Positions 35,519 through 44,421 are shown, counted from the stretch's first letter. The stretch is 64,000 nucleotides of DNA from Rhodopseudomonas palustris (GCF_003591005.1 NZ_QYYD01000013.1:92632-156631); one strand, 5' to 3'. Made by a program: numbers and translations. The notes: a model not told the origin generated them from the letters alone.

Positions 35519-35908
35519 ATGACGACTAACAAACCGCTGTCCGGCCTGCGTGTCCTGGTCGTCGAGGACGAATACTTCGTGGCCCAGGACGTCGCGATTG
35601 CGCTCGCGCAATGCGGTGCGCAGATTGTCGGGCCAGTCGCGACGCTTCCCGAGGCCATGGAATTGGCGCGCGAACCGCTCGACGCTGCGGTCTTGGACAT
35701 CAACCTTCGTGGCATGCTGGTTTATCCGCTGGCGGACCTCCTCGCCTCCCGCGGGGTCGCCCTGGTGTTCGCCACCGGCTATGGCGCGGCAGCCATTCCG
35801 GCCCGCTTCGAGCACATTCGGCGCTGCGAGAAGCCCGTGGAGATCGGTGAGATCTCTGCGGCCCTCTTTCCCGGCGGGCTATTTTGCTCCTCTGCCTTAC
35901 GGTCTTAG
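35519..35908 (+). CDS. Single-domain response regulator (CheY-like)
   Basis: A 129-residue receiver domain without output domain. The acidic pair is in VLVVEDEYFVAQDV (near residue 17), the phospho-acceptor Asp in AAVLDINLRGM (near residue 61), the Thr/Ser position in VFATGYG and the conserved Lys in CEKPVEI. It may relay phosphate between the HWE kinase and another protein. Lies between the HWE kinase and the PAS kinase genes. The last ten residues (LFCSSALRS) are not part of the fold. Confidence 0.86.
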   Translation: MTTNKPLSGLRVLVVEDEYFVAQDVAIALAQCGAQIVGPVATLPEAMELAREPLDAAVLDINLRGMLVYPLADLLASRGVALVFATGYGAAAIPARFEHIRRCEKPVEIGEISAALFPGGLFCSSALRS

Positions 35909-35946
35909 GCAATTGGCGGACGCTCACGATTTTTTTCCGATCCTTC

Positions 35947-35971
35947 GGAACAAAAGCTGCCCCAACGTGTT
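35947..35971 (+). promoter_or_regulatory. EcfG-like promoter for the PAS hybrid kinase
   Basis: GGAAC (35947-35951), 16-nt spacer, TGTT (35968-35971). The ATG at 35994 is 23 nt away. The -10 has one departure from CGTT, so this is the least certain of the set. Confidence 0.5.
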
Positions 35972-35993
35972 TTGTCGGTTTCGGAGCGACTGA

Positions 35994-37886
35994 ATGACCG
36001 ATGGGATGATGCCGGAACGCGAGCTTCATGAAAGCGAGCGAGCTTTCCGGATTCTCATCCAGGGGGTGACTGACTACGCGATCTATATGCTCGACCCGGC
36101 CGGCATCGTGTCGAGCTGGAATACGGGCGCGGCGCGGATCAAGGGGTATCAGTCCGCTGAGATCATCGGCCAGCATTTTTCAGTCTTCTACCCTCCCGAG
36201 GACAGGAGCGCGGGTCTGCCGAACCACGCGCTGGCGATCGCGCGTCGACACGGCAGGTTCGAAGCCGAGGGATGGCGGATCCGAAAGGACGGCTCGCGCT
36301 TCTTCGCGTCGGTGGTGATCGACGCAATCGTCGAGAACGGCGAACTTATCGGCTACGCAAAGATCACCAGAGACATCACCGAACGTCTGAAAGCACGATC
36401 TGCGCTGGCCGCGAGCGAGAATCACTTCCGCCTGCTGGTTCGCAATGTCACCGACTATGCGTTGTACATGCTGGATCCGGACGGCTTCGTCACCAGCTGG
36501 AATTTGGGTGGTCAGCGGATCAAGGGCTATGTACCCGACGAGATCGTCGGCGAACACTTCAGCCGCTTCTACACACCGGCCGATCGAAAGGCCGGAAAGC
36601 CGGCGCGCGCGTTGCAGACCGCTCGTGAGATGGGCCGCTACGAAGAAGAAGGCTTTCGCGTCCGAAAGGATGGCAGCTTCTTCTGGGCCAGCGTGATCAT
36701 CGATCCGGTCCGCGACGACGCTGGCGAACTGATCGGCTTCGCCAAGATCACGCGCGACATCACCGAGCGCCGCGAAGCTCAGCAGAAGCTCGAACGCGTG
36801 CAGGCCGAACTTGCCGAGTCGCGCAAGATGGACGCGCTCGGTCAGCTGACCGGCGGCGTCGCCCACGATTTCAACAATTTGCTGATGGGCCTCACCGGTG
36901 GCTTGCGACGCATCAAGCGTTCAACCAGCGATGCCGAGATTCTGAAAGCGATCGAGGCAATGGAGACCAGCATCCGGCGCGGCGCGGGGCTGACCCGCCA
37001 GCTCCTCACCTTCGCCCGCCGCCAGCAGGTCAGCCCGGTCCAGCTCGACCTGGCGCAGACGATCGGATCGATGCAGGAGGTGTTGCGCGCCGGGCTTCGC
37101 AGCAACGTGGCGCTGGTGGTCGATATTACGCCAGAGGTCTGGCCTGTGTACGCGGATCCGGGAGAGCTCGAAACCGCGCTGGTCAATCTGGTCGTCAACG
37201 CACGCGACGCTCTGCTCGAGGGCGGCGAAGTCCGGATCAGCGCCGCCAATCACCGCGCGCCGGACAGCACGCAGGAATTTGTGCGGATCTCTGTTCGAGA
37301 CAACGGCGTCGGCATTCCGCCCGATGTGCTGGCCAGAGTATTCGATCCGTTTTTCACCACCAAGCCGGTCGGCCAGGGCACAGGCCTCGGGCTGTCGCAA
37401 GTGCACGGCTTTGCCAACCAGGCGGGTGGCCGGGTCGAGGTGGAGAGCCGGGTCGGCGCAGGCACGGAAGTGGCAATCTGGCTGCCACGGGCCGAAGGTG
37501 AAAGCGCCGAGGCGAGTTCCATTGGCGGGAAAGCCGCCAGCACAGTGCTCCTCGTCGAAGATAATCCCGAGGTCGCCTGCGCCGGCGCGATGCTTCTGGA
37601 GGAGCTCGGCTATCGCGTGAAATGGGCTTCCAATGCAGAATCGGCTCTCGCCGAAATCGCGAAGGACGGCATCGATTTCGTGTTCAGCGATATCGTAATG
37701 CCCGGCCGGATGGACGGGCTCGGTCTGGCCCGCCAATTGAAGCGCGACTACCCGTCACTGCCGATCATCCTGACGACGGGTTACAGCGACACAGCGCTGA
37801 GATCTGATCTGGAATTTCCGATGGTTCGGAAGCCCTACGAGCTTCACGAATTGAGCCGGGCTTTCGACTCGGTTTCAAGCCGCTGA
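35994..37886 (+). CDS. Hybrid sensor kinase with two PAS domains and receiver
   Basis: A 630-residue soluble hybrid kinase. Two near-identical PAS-PAC units cover roughly residues 15-130 and 140-255; each has the DYA(I/L)YMLDP start and the KITRDITER end. The kinase core has the H-box GGVAHDFNNLLMGL (near 285), N-box NLVVNARDALLEGG and G2 box GQGTGLGLSQVHGF. The C-terminal receiver has TVLLVEDNPEVAC and the phospho-acceptor Asp in FVFSDIVMPGRMDG. The PAS sequences do not show a haem His of FixL type, so the ligand is unclear. An ATG with weak SD follows an EcfG-like promoter. Confidence 0.9.
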   Translation: MTDGMMPERELHESERAFRILIQGVTDYAIYMLDPAGIVSSWNTGAARIKGYQSAEIIGQHFSVFYPPEDRSAGLPNHALAIARRHGRFEAEGWRIRKDGSRFFASVVIDAIVENGELIGYAKITRDITERLKARSALAASENHFRLLVRNVTDYALYMLDPDGFVTSWNLGGQRIKGYVPDEIVGEHFSRFYTPADRKAGKPARALQTAREMGRYEEEGFRVRKDGSFFWASVIIDPVRDDAGELIGFAKITRDITERREAQQKLERVQAELAESRKMDALGQLTGGVAHDFNNLLMGLTGGLRRIKRSTSDAEILKAIEAMETSIRRGAGLTRQLLTFARRQQVSPVQLDLAQTIGSMQEVLRAGLRSNVALVVDITPEVWPVYADPGELETALVNLVVNARDALLEGGEVRISAANHRAPDSTQEFVRISVRDNGVGIPPDVLARVFDPFFTTKPVGQGTGLGLSQVHGFANQAGGRVEVESRVGAGTEVAIWLPRAEGESAEASSIGGKAASTVLLVEDNPEVACAGAMLLEELGYRVKWASNAESALAEIAKDGIDFVFSDIVMPGRMDGLGLARQLKRDYPSLPIILTTGYSDTALRSDLEFPMVRKPYELHELSRAFDSVSSR

Positions 37887-37989
37887 GCCGCAGGACGGCT
37901 GGCGCCTCGGCGTCACGAATATCTTGCTGATGGATATCGCGCTTCAACTCACGTCAGGCAGGCGCTGCCCTGCCCGCAGGGAGCCGGTC

Positions 37990-38015
37990 GTCCGAATGCA
38001 AACAGTCATTCGGAC
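37990..38015. terminator. Stem-loop between PAS kinase and tRNA-Lys
   Basis: Perfect 9-bp arms GTCCGAATG and CATTCGGAC with an 8-nt loop. The element lies just beyond the 3' end of the minus-strand tRNA gene and downstream of the plus-strand kinase gene, so it could serve either. No T-tract is present. Nothing else is recognisable in the rest of the 37887-38295 gap apart from the tRNA gene. Confidence 0.4.
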
Positions 38016-38044
38016 ACGCCAAGCTTGAGATGTCATTGAAGGGA

Positions 38045-38120
<76 letters not shown>

Positions 38121-38295
38121 GGAGCCGATCCGGAGTTTCCCGTTCGGGACGGCTGCGTTTAGCAAAGCCGATCGGAGATGTCCAGCAAGCTGCGCGACAT
38201 TTTTATGGCTGGGCGCATTTATTGTGGAGCAGGGAAAACCGCCGGGCTTCCGGCGGCCTCCAAGGCTTATGGCGAACGGAAATCCAACGCTCGGA

Positions 38296-38922
38296 TCAAA
38301 GCGGACGGGAGCCCGGTCCGTCGTCGTCATCGTGATCCTCGCGCATGCCGGGACGCGGCCCTGGGCCATGATCACCACGCTCCCAACGCGGGCCGCGGTC
38401 GTCATCGTCGCGATGCATGCGCGGATGGTGGCGATGCCAGCGCCCCTCGCCGCCCCAGCCATGGCCGCCTTCGAACCGCGTCAGCACGCGCAGGCGGCGC
38501 TTCTGGCTTTCGTCCAGCGACTTGTAGAGCGGATCCGCAGCATCGGCGATCTTCTTCAAGGCCGCCGCGGTGGTAGCCATCGTGTCCGCGCGGTCGCGCA
38601 GCCGAGTCACAGGATCAGCCGGCATGCTGTCACGATCATCATCGCGCGCTTTCATCCGCGCCTCGGCGCGGTCGATGCGCAGCTTGGCGAAATCCTTCAC
38701 CGCGGCCTCGAGCGGCGGCCACAGCTTTTCCTGATCCGGGGTCAGCTTGAGGCCGGCATGGACTGCGGCGATCCGTGCATCCGCAAAGGCGGTGCGGTCT
38801 TCCGCACTCGCCCAGGGCCGGTGATCGCGATGATGGTCGAACCAACCGCGCTGCTGGGCATAGGCAGCGCTGGAGCCGGCGAGAACCAGCGCGGTCGCGC
38901 CGGCGAGCAGTAGCTTGTTCAT
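38296..38922 (-). CDS. LTXXQ/Spy-like periplasmic protein with His/Asp-rich tail
   Basis: A 208-residue exported protein. A signal peptide (1-22, ending AYA/QQ) is followed by a helical domain with the LTPDQEKLWPPLEAAV motif typical of the LTXXQ (CpxP/Spy-like) family. A second related phrase, ADPLYKSLDESQKRRL, comes later. The C-terminal ~60 residues are extremely rich in His, Asp, Gly and Pro (for example WHRHHPRMHRDDDDRG and HDDDDG). This suggests a metal-binding or disordered segment. Relatives respond to envelope stress or metals. A short hydrophobic/charged gap follows before the TRAP operon. Confidence 0.84.
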   Translation of the reverse strand: MNKLLLAGATALVLAGSSAAYAQQRGWFDHHRDHRPWASAEDRTAFADARIAAVHAGLKLTPDQEKLWPPLEAAVKDFAKLRIDRAEARMKARDDDRDSMPADPVTRLRDRADTMATTAAALKKIADAADPLYKSLDESQKRRLRVLTRFEGGHGWGGEGRWHRHHPRMHRDDDDRGPRWERGDHGPGPRPGMREDHDDDDGPGSRPL

Positions 38923-39096
38923 GGAAACCTCCGTGCAAAGGTTTCCCGAGGATGAGCGCGCCGCCCTGCCCGATCAACTTACGCTTTGGACAGAAAGCCG
39001 AAGATGACCAAGATGTCATGTTCGGCTGGTGTTACTACGCGTCTGCAGCACTCATGGCTGCCACGCCGATCTGTTCAGCACACCTTCATGCCGGCG

Positions 39097-40422
39097 TCAC
39101 AGCATGCCGAGCGTACGCGGCAGCCACAGCGAGATCTCCGGCACGTAGGTGACGACGCCGAGGAAGGCGATCATCGTCAGCAGCCACGGCATCACCGCAA
39201 CGGTGAGTTCGGTGATGCCCATCTTGGCGATTCCGGATGCCACGTAGAGATTGAGGCCCACAGGGGGGTGGCACATGCCGACCTCCATGTTCACCACCAT
39301 CAGGATGCCGAGATGCACCGGATGGATACCGAGCTTCACCGCCACGGGGAACAGGATCGGCGCCATGATCAGCACGATCGAGGTCGCTTCCATCACGTTG
39401 CCGGCGAGCAGCAGCAGCAGGTTCACCACCAGCAGGAACACGATCCAGTTGACGCCCGCGGTCGACATCCAGTTGGCGATCTGCTGCGGGATGTTCTCGT
39501 TGGCCATCAGGAACGAGAACAGCACCGCGTTGGTGATGATGTAGAGGATCATCGCGCTCATATTGGCGGAGCCGAGCAGCACCTTCGGCACGTCCCTGAG
39601 CGACAGGTCGCGATACACGAACACCGCGATCACGAACGCATACACCGCGCTGATCGCCGCCGCTTCGGTCGGCGTGAACCAGCCCGCATAGATGCCGCCG
39701 AGCACGATCGCGATCAGCAGCAGCCCCCAGATGCACTTGCGGAATGCGACGAAGCTTTCGCCCCAGGTGGCGCGCGGCAACCGCGGATAGTCGTTCTTCC
39801 AGGCGCGATAGAACGTCGTGAAGCCGAGCAGCGTCGCCAGCATGATGCCGGGGATCACGCCGGCCATGAACAATTGTCCGACCGAGGCCGACGACACCCG
39901 GTTGCCGGCCGGGTCGAGCGCGATCGAGCCGCCGGTCGCCACAGAATACACCACCATCACGATCGACGGCGGGATCAGGATGCCGAGCGCGCCCGAGGTG
40001 GTGATGACGCCGGCGCCGAATCGCTTCGGGAAACCCTGCTTCACCATCGCCGGCAGCATGATCGAGCCGATCGCGATCACGGTGGCCGGCGACGAGCCGG
40101 ACACGGCGGCGAACAGCGCGCAGGCCATGACGCCGGCAAGGCCGAGCCCGCCGTGCCAGTGTCCGACCATGGTGGTGGCGAAGTTGATCATGCGGCGCGC
40201 GACGCCGCCGTGGGTCAGAAAGTTGCCGGCCAGGATGAAGAACGGGATCGCCATGATCTCGAAGTTCTCGATCCCGGTGAACAGCTTCAGCGAAACCGCC
40301 TCGACCGGCACGTTGGTGAACAGGAACACGAACGACAGCACGGTGAGGCCGAGCGCGATCGAGATCGGCATGCCGGTCAACATCAGCACGATCAGCAGCG
40401 AGAAGATCAGGGCGGTGTTCAT
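39097..40422 (-). CDS. dctM: TRAP transporter large permease (DctM-like)
   Basis: A 441-residue integral membrane protein with about 12 helices that forms the Na+-coupled transport channel. The DctM hallmarks are present: IPFFILAGNFLTHGG, FAAVSGSSPATVIAIGSIMLP and MCHPPVGLNLYVASGIA. It starts by ATGA overlap with the dctQ stop. Together with dctP and dctQ it makes a complete tripartite ATP-independent importer. Sequence suggests a C4-dicarboxylate or related organic acid substrate, but specificity is not visible. Confidence 0.93.
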   Translation of the reverse strand: MNTALIFSLLIVLMLTGMPISIALGLTVLSFVFLFTNVPVEAVSLKLFTGIENFEIMAIPFFILAGNFLTHGGVARRMINFATTMVGHWHGGLGLAGVMACALFAAVSGSSPATVIAIGSIMLPAMVKQGFPKRFGAGVITTSGALGILIPPSIVMVVYSVATGGSIALDPAGNRVSSASVGQLFMAGVIPGIMLATLLGFTTFYRAWKNDYPRLPRATWGESFVAFRKCIWGLLLIAIVLGGIYAGWFTPTEAAAISAVYAFVIAVFVYRDLSLRDVPKVLLGSANMSAMILYIITNAVLFSFLMANENIPQQIANWMSTAGVNWIVFLLVVNLLLLLAGNVMEATSIVLIMAPILFPVAVKLGIHPVHLGILMVVNMEVGMCHPPVGLNLYVASGIAKMGITELTVAVMPWLLTMIAFLGVVTYVPEISLWLPRTLGML

Positions 40423-41003
40423 CGCACCGCCTCCGCAGCTGCCGCCGCCGTTCCCGGCATGTGGGGCTCGTCGATGCCTTCGACATGGCTATGGTCGTGA
40501 TGCGGCAGATGATCGTGACGCACGTAGTGATACGCCACCTGCAGAAAACGGAAGCACATCGGATACGAGCCCAGCGGGATACACAGATAGACGATCCAGC
40601 TCGGGATCTCGAGATCCGGCGAGGTCTGGTTGGTGTCGATCAGGCCGTAGACGAATTTGGCGCCCATCGTGCCGATGATAAAGGTGAACAGCGCGCCGCA
40701 GAACAGGCCGAAAAGGATCGTCACCTTGCGCAAGCGCGGCTGCATCACGTTGACCAGCACGTCGACGCCGACATGGATGCCGGTGCGCACGCCGTAAGCA
40801 GCGCCGAACTTGGCCATCCACACGAACATGTAGATGCACAGCTCCTGTGCCCAGGACAGGTCGATCGGAAACAGGATCGGATAGAACAGCGGGATCCCGA
40901 CCAGATAGCGGTGCATCACCGCAACGAAGATCAGCAGCGTGGCGCCGCCGATCATGGTCGCGATCAGGATCTCCTCAAGCCTGTCGAGGATGCGCATGAA
41001 CAT
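40419..41003 (-). CDS. dctQ: TRAP transporter small permease (DctQ-like)
   Basis: A 194-residue membrane protein with four helices that acts as the scaffold between substrate-binding protein and DctM. The DctQ phrase RYLVGIPLFYPILFPIDLSW followed by AQELCIYMFVWMAKFGAAYG fits the family. The C-terminal ~35 residues are a His/Asp-rich, hydrophilic extension (HDHLPHHDHSHVEGIDEP) that is unusual and might bind metal. A strong GGGGGAGAG precedes the ATG. It follows dctP after 126 nt containing a hairpin. Confidence 0.91.
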   Translation of the reverse strand: MFMRILDRLEEILIATMIGGATLLIFVAVMHRYLVGIPLFYPILFPIDLSWAQELCIYMFVWMAKFGAAYGVRTGIHVGVDVLVNVMQPRLRKVTILFGLFCGALFTFIIGTMGAKFVYGLIDTNQTSPDLEIPSWIVYLCIPLGSYPMCFRFLQVAYHYVRHDHLPHHDHSHVEGIDEPHMPGTAAAAAEAVR

Positions 41004-41088
41004 TCTCTCTCCCCCAAATCGATCGGCCGCCCGGCGGATCCGCCAGCGGCCGTTATTGGTGCCGGGCGCGCTGCGTCCGGAAATACAA

Positions 41089-41120
41089 CGGGCGCCCGCG
41101 CTTGTCGACGCGAGCGCCCG
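41089..41120 (-). terminator. Intercistronic hairpin between dctP and dctQ
   Basis: CGGGCGCCCGCG and CGCGAGCGCCCG pair almost fully around an 8-nt loop, with one A-C mismatch, just behind the dctP stop. Such hairpins after solute-binding-protein genes usually stabilise or partly terminate the mRNA so that the binding protein is made in excess. No T-run is seen. Confidence 0.6.
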
Positions 41121-41129
41121 GATCCAGGC

Positions 41130-42134
41130 TTAGTTGGTCGGGCCGCCGCCGCTCTCTTTCAGGAATTCGGCGATCAGCGCCTTGCCGACGCGGCCGCCGA
41201 CATCGTCATAGACCGGCGCCATCGCCTTGCGCATCGCGGCGTTCTGCTCGGGCGACAGCGTGATGATCTCGGTCTTGCCGGACTTCTTCATCTCGGCGAG
41301 CGCGTCTTCGTTCTCTTTCTGCGACTGGTTGTTGCCGAATTCCGTCGCTTCCGCCATCGCCTTGTCGAGCTGAGCGCGAACGTCCGCCGGAATGCCGTCC
41401 CAGAACTTCTTGTTCACGATCACCGCGTAGCCGATGTAACCGTGGTTGGTCACGGTGGTGTACTTCTGCACTTCGTGCATCTTCTGGGTGTACATGTTCG
41501 ACGGCGTGTTCTCCTGGCCGTCGACGACGCCGGTCTGCAGCGCCTGATACACTTCCGAGAACGCCATCACCTGCGGGATCGCGCCGAGCGAGCGGAATTG
41601 CGCGTCCAGCACCTTGGACGACTGGATGCGGAATTTCAGGCCCTTGTAGTCGGCCGGCTCGATCAGCTTCTTGTTGGCGCTCATGATCTTGAAGCCGTTG
41701 TCCCAATACGCCAGGCCGGTGATGCCCTTGGCGTCGAGCAGCTTGAACAGCTTGGCGCCGACCGGGCCGTTGGTCACCTTGCGCAGCGCGGCGATGTCCG
41801 GAAGGATGTACGGCAGATCGAACACCTCGAATTCCTTGACGCCGGCCGGGCCGAACTTCGAAATCGAGGGGGCGAGCATCTGCACCGCGCCGAGCTGCAG
41901 CGCGTCGAGCTCTTCCTTGTCCTTGTAGAGCTGCGAGTTCGGGTAGACTTCGACCTTGACCTTGCCGTCGGTGTACTTCTCGGCAAGTTCCTTGAACTTG
42001 TCGGCGGCAAGCCCCTTCGGCGTGTTCGGCGCCACGACGTGGCTGAACTTGATCACGATCGGCGACTGCGCCGCGGCGGGGCCGATCAGGGCCAGCATTG
42101 CGACCGAGGCCGCGGATAGAATCAGTTTACGCAT
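41130..42134 (-). CDS. dctP: TRAP transporter solute-binding protein (DctP family)
   Basis: A 334-residue periplasmic binding protein. A signal peptide (1-22, ending AAAQS) precedes a mature domain starting IVIKFSHVVAPNTPKG, the DctP signature. Substrate-binding Arg is in KFRIQSSKVLDAQFR (near residue 165), followed by GVVDGQENTPSNMY (near residue 205). These match dicarboxylate-type DctP. ATG 42134 with GAGGGG upstream is chosen; the frame upstream does not encode the family. It is the first gene of dctPQM. Confidence 0.93.
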   Translation of the reverse strand: MRKLILSAASVAMLALIGPAAAQSPIVIKFSHVVAPNTPKGLAADKFKELAEKYTDGKVKVEVYPNSQLYKDKEELDALQLGAVQMLAPSISKFGPAGVKEFEVFDLPYILPDIAALRKVTNGPVGAKLFKLLDAKGITGLAYWDNGFKIMSANKKLIEPADYKGLKFRIQSSKVLDAQFRSLGAIPQVMAFSEVYQALQTGVVDGQENTPSNMYTQKMHEVQKYTTVTNHGYIGYAVIVNKKFWDGIPADVRAQLDKAMAEATEFGNNQSQKENEDALAEMKKSGKTEIITLSPEQNAAMRKAMAPVYDDVGGRVGKALIAEFLKESGGGPTN

Positions 42135-42304
42135 GGGATTTCCCCTCGATTTTCTGGGTGCGCGGAAACGCACAGGCTCGTTTCCCCCTTACAGAGACTC
42201 GGAGCGAAAAGCCATTGTCGTTTCGGAGGGGCCGGAGAGCCTGACTCAGAAACACGGCCGAAGTCTCGGCGACATCCTGCAGCCGGTGAATTCGCGCACA
42301 AGCT
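42135..42304 (-). other. Upstream region of dctP, no recognisable element
   Basis: This stretch holds the dctP ribosome site (GAGGGGAAATCCC before ATG). No FixK, NtrC or sigma-54 motif and no clear -35/-10 pair was found by eye. With the repeat and the leuA terminator behind it, it makes up the 451-nt gap between dctP and leuA. Confidence 0.5.
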
Positions 42305-42307
42305 CCG

Positions 42308-42440
42308 TCATGGCCGGGCTTGTCCTTGGCTTGTCCCGGCCATCCACGCCTTTTCTGGATTTCCGTCAGCAAGGCGTGGATGCCCGGCACAAGAGCCTGT
42401 GCTCGGGCCGGCGAAGCCGGACCCGAGTGCCGGCCATGAC
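42308..42440. repeat. Intergenic palindromic repeat (ATGGCCGGG family)
   Basis: The element begins TCATGGCCGGGCTTGTCC and ends GTGCCGGCCATGACG; the internal part contains AAGGCGTGGATGCCCGGCAC. It shares both hairpin halves with the repeat at 2.4 kb and is intergenic in the same way, between dctP and leuA. Confidence 0.75.
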
Positions 42441-42518
42441 GGGTGGATGGGAAAGTGCCTCATTTTAAGGGGCGTGTTTCCGGCCAGGCTTTGAAGCTGG
42501 CGCACTTTGCTGTGCTGC

Positions 42519-42550
42519 AAAAAACAAAAACGCAGCGCCGAGGCGCTGCG
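42519..42550 (-). terminator. Rho-independent terminator of leuA
   Basis: On the minus strand, CGCAGCGCCT and CGGCGCTGCG (42531-42550) form a G/C-rich stem of about nine pairs. The run TTTTTGTTTTTT (42519-42530) follows directly. It begins 36 nt after the leuA stop and is the clearest classical terminator in the window. Confidence 0.93.
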
Positions 42551-42585
42551 TCTGATGGCGTACCAAGTGGGTTCGCGGAGCGGTA

Positions 42586-44160
42586 TCAGCCCGCGACGGC
42601 GACCGACGGCGCGTCGGTGCGAACGTCGCGCTTGCGCTTGGCGACGATCTTGTTGAGCGCGCCCAGATAGGCCTTGGCCGAGGCGACCAGCGTATCCGGA
42701 TCGGCGGCGCGCGCGGTCATCGAACGCCCTTCATGCGAGAGCCGGACGGAGACTTCCGCCTGCGCGTCGGTGCCTTCGGTGACGGCGTGGACCTGATACA
42801 GCTCCAGCCTGGCGTCGTGCGGCACCAGCGCCTTGATGCAGTTGAACACCGCGTCGACCGGGCCGTTGCCCTCGGCTTCCTCGATCCGCACCTGGCCGTC
42901 GACGTCGAGCTTCATCGTCGCGCGCTGCGGGCCGTGGGTGCCGGCGATCACGGTCAGCGAGGTCAGCTTGATCTGGTCCTGGCCGTGCGTCATTTGCTCG
43001 TCGACCAGCGCCTCGATGTCCTCGTCGTAGACGTCCTTCTTGCGGTCGGCCAAGGCCTTGAACCGCACGAACACGTCCTCGATCTGGTTGCGCGACAGCT
43101 TGTAGCCCAGCTCTTCCAGCTTGTGGATCAAGCCGGCGCGGCCGGAGTGCTTGCCCATCACCAGCGAGGTGCCCTTCACGCCGACCGTCTCGGGTGTCAT
43201 GATCTCGTAGGTCTGGGCGTTCTTGATCATGCCGTCCTGATGGATGCCGCTCTCGTGCGCGAACGCGTTCCGGCCGACGATCGCCTTGTTGTACTGCACC
43301 GGGAACGAGGTCGCGGCCGACACCGTCTTGGAGGCGTGGGTCAGCATCGTGCTTTCGATGTTGTTCCAATAGGGCAGCTTGTCCTGACGGACGCGCATCG
43401 CCATCACTACTTCTTCCAGCGCGGCATTGCCGGCGCGTTCGCCGATGCCATTGATGGTGCACTCGATCTGCCGCGCGCCGCCGGCGACGCCGGCCATCGA
43501 ATTGGCGACCGCCATGCCGAGGTCGTTATGGCAATGCACCGAAAACCGCGCCTTGTCGGAGTTCGGCACGGTCTCGCGCACCTTGCGGAACATCTCGCGA
43601 TACTCTTCGGGCACCGAGTAGCCGACGGTGTCCGGCAAATTGATCGTGGTGGCGCCGGCCTTGATGGCCGCCTCGATACAGCGGCACAGGAAGTCGAACT
43701 CGGTGCGTGTGGCGTCCTCGGCCGACCACTCGACGTCGTCGGTGTGGTTGCGCGCACGCGTGACCGACGAGATCACCATCTCGTAGACCTGGGCTGCCTC
43801 CATCTGCAGCTTGTACTTCATGTGCACCGGCGAGGTGGACAGGAAGGTATGGATGCGGCCGCGCTCTGCCGGCTTGATCGCCTCGGCGCAGCGGTCGATG
43901 TCCTTGTGGGCTGCGCGCGACAGGCCGCAGATCACCGAGTTCTTCGAGCGCTTGGCGATCTCATGCACCGCCTCGAAGTCACCGTCGGAGGCGAACGGGT
44001 AGCCGGCCTCGATCACGTCGACCCCCATGTCGTCGAGCATCTTGGCGACGTTCAGCTTCTCCTCGAACGTCATGGTGGCGCCGGGGCACTGCTCGCCGTC
44101 GCGCAAGGTGGTGTCGAAAATGATGACGCGGTCCTGCTCGGACTTCGAAGTCGTGGTCAT
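42586..44160 (-). CDS. leuA: 2-isopropylmalate synthase
   Basis: A 524-residue enzyme catalysing the first step of leucine synthesis (2-ketoisovalerate plus acetyl-CoA). The catalytic barrel shows [16 protein letters not shown] at the N-terminus and the divalent-metal HxH in [13 protein letters not shown]. The substrate-specificity region [11 protein letters not shown] is present as [13 protein letters not shown]. The C-terminal ~130 residues form the leucine-binding regulatory domain. Length is typical of the short LeuA type. ATG 44160 with AAGGAAA upstream is used. A Leu-rich leader peptide and a strong hairpin lie directly upstream (44233-44421), so attenuation is likely. Confidence 0.96.
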   Translation of the reverse strand: MTTTSKSEQDRVIIFDTTLRDGEQCPGATMTFEEKLNVAKMLDDMGVDVIEAGYPFASDGDFEAVHEIAKRSKNSVICGLSRAAHKDIDRCAEAIKPAERGRIHTFLSTSPVHMKYKLQMEAAQVYEMVISSVTRARNHTDDVEWSAEDATRTEFDFLCRCIEAAIKAGATTINLPDTVGYSVPEEYREMFRKVRETVPNSDKARFSVHCHNDLGMAVANSMAGVAGGARQIECTINGIGERAGNAALEEVVMAMRVRQDKLPYWNNIESTMLTHASKTVSAATSFPVQYNKAIVGRNAFAHESGIHQDGMIKNAQTYEIMTPETVGVKGTSLVMGKHSGRAGLIHKLEELGYKLSRNQIEDVFVRFKALADRKKDVYDEDIEALVDEQMTHGQDQIKLTSLTVIAGTHGPQRATMKLDVDGQVRIEEAEGNGPVDAVFNCIKALVPHDARLELYQVHAVTEGTDAQAEVSVRLSHEGRSMTARAADPDTLVASAKAYLGALNKIVAKRKRDVRTDAPSVAVAG

Positions 44161-44232
44161 GAAAGATTTCCTTGGTTCAGGGCGCCGTCTCTGCGGAGAT
44201 CTCGGCGCAATTGGGTCTGGCATTCTTGCGAT

Positions 44233-44275
44233 CCCCTGAGTGCCCAGGCGCACGCGCCCAGACGGCCCTCAGGGG
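44233..44275 (-). promoter_or_regulatory. Attenuator-like hairpin in the leuA leader
   Basis: CCCCTGAG pairs with CTCAGGGG as outer stem; inside, GGGCGC pairs with GCGCCT. On the minus strand the leader-peptide stop codon lies within the 5' arm. The outer loop spans the 115-73 nt before the leuA ATG. No T-run follows, so the mechanism may be translational or anti-termination rather than classical termination. Confidence 0.55.
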
Positions 44276-44421
44276 CGAATAAGCAGAAGCAGCCCGCCAA
44301 GCGCGAGGGTGATCAGCGCGAGGGTGTGAAGAGCGGCCTGACCGATCGGCGCAGCCGGAATCGCGGACGCGGCGATTGCCGCCGTCCTCTTCATCCCAGC
44401 CCTGTCGCCGCGAATCGCCAT
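44269..44421 (-). CDS. Leucine-rich leader peptide of leuA
   Basis: A reading frame of 50 residues whose C-terminal 21 residues contain nine leucine codons (ending GGLLLLIRP), plus two Ile. The ATG at 44421 is preceded by AAGGTG at 7-nt spacing. The stop codon overlaps the 5' arm of the downstream hairpin. Leucine-starved ribosomes would stall there, as in known leu-operon attenuators of proteobacteria. Other in-frame ATG codons (44394, 44442) are possible starts. It is a regulatory leader, probably not a stable protein. Confidence 0.72.
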   Translation of the reverse strand: MAIRGDRAGMKRTAAIAASAIPAAPIGQAALHTLALITLALGGLLLLIRP

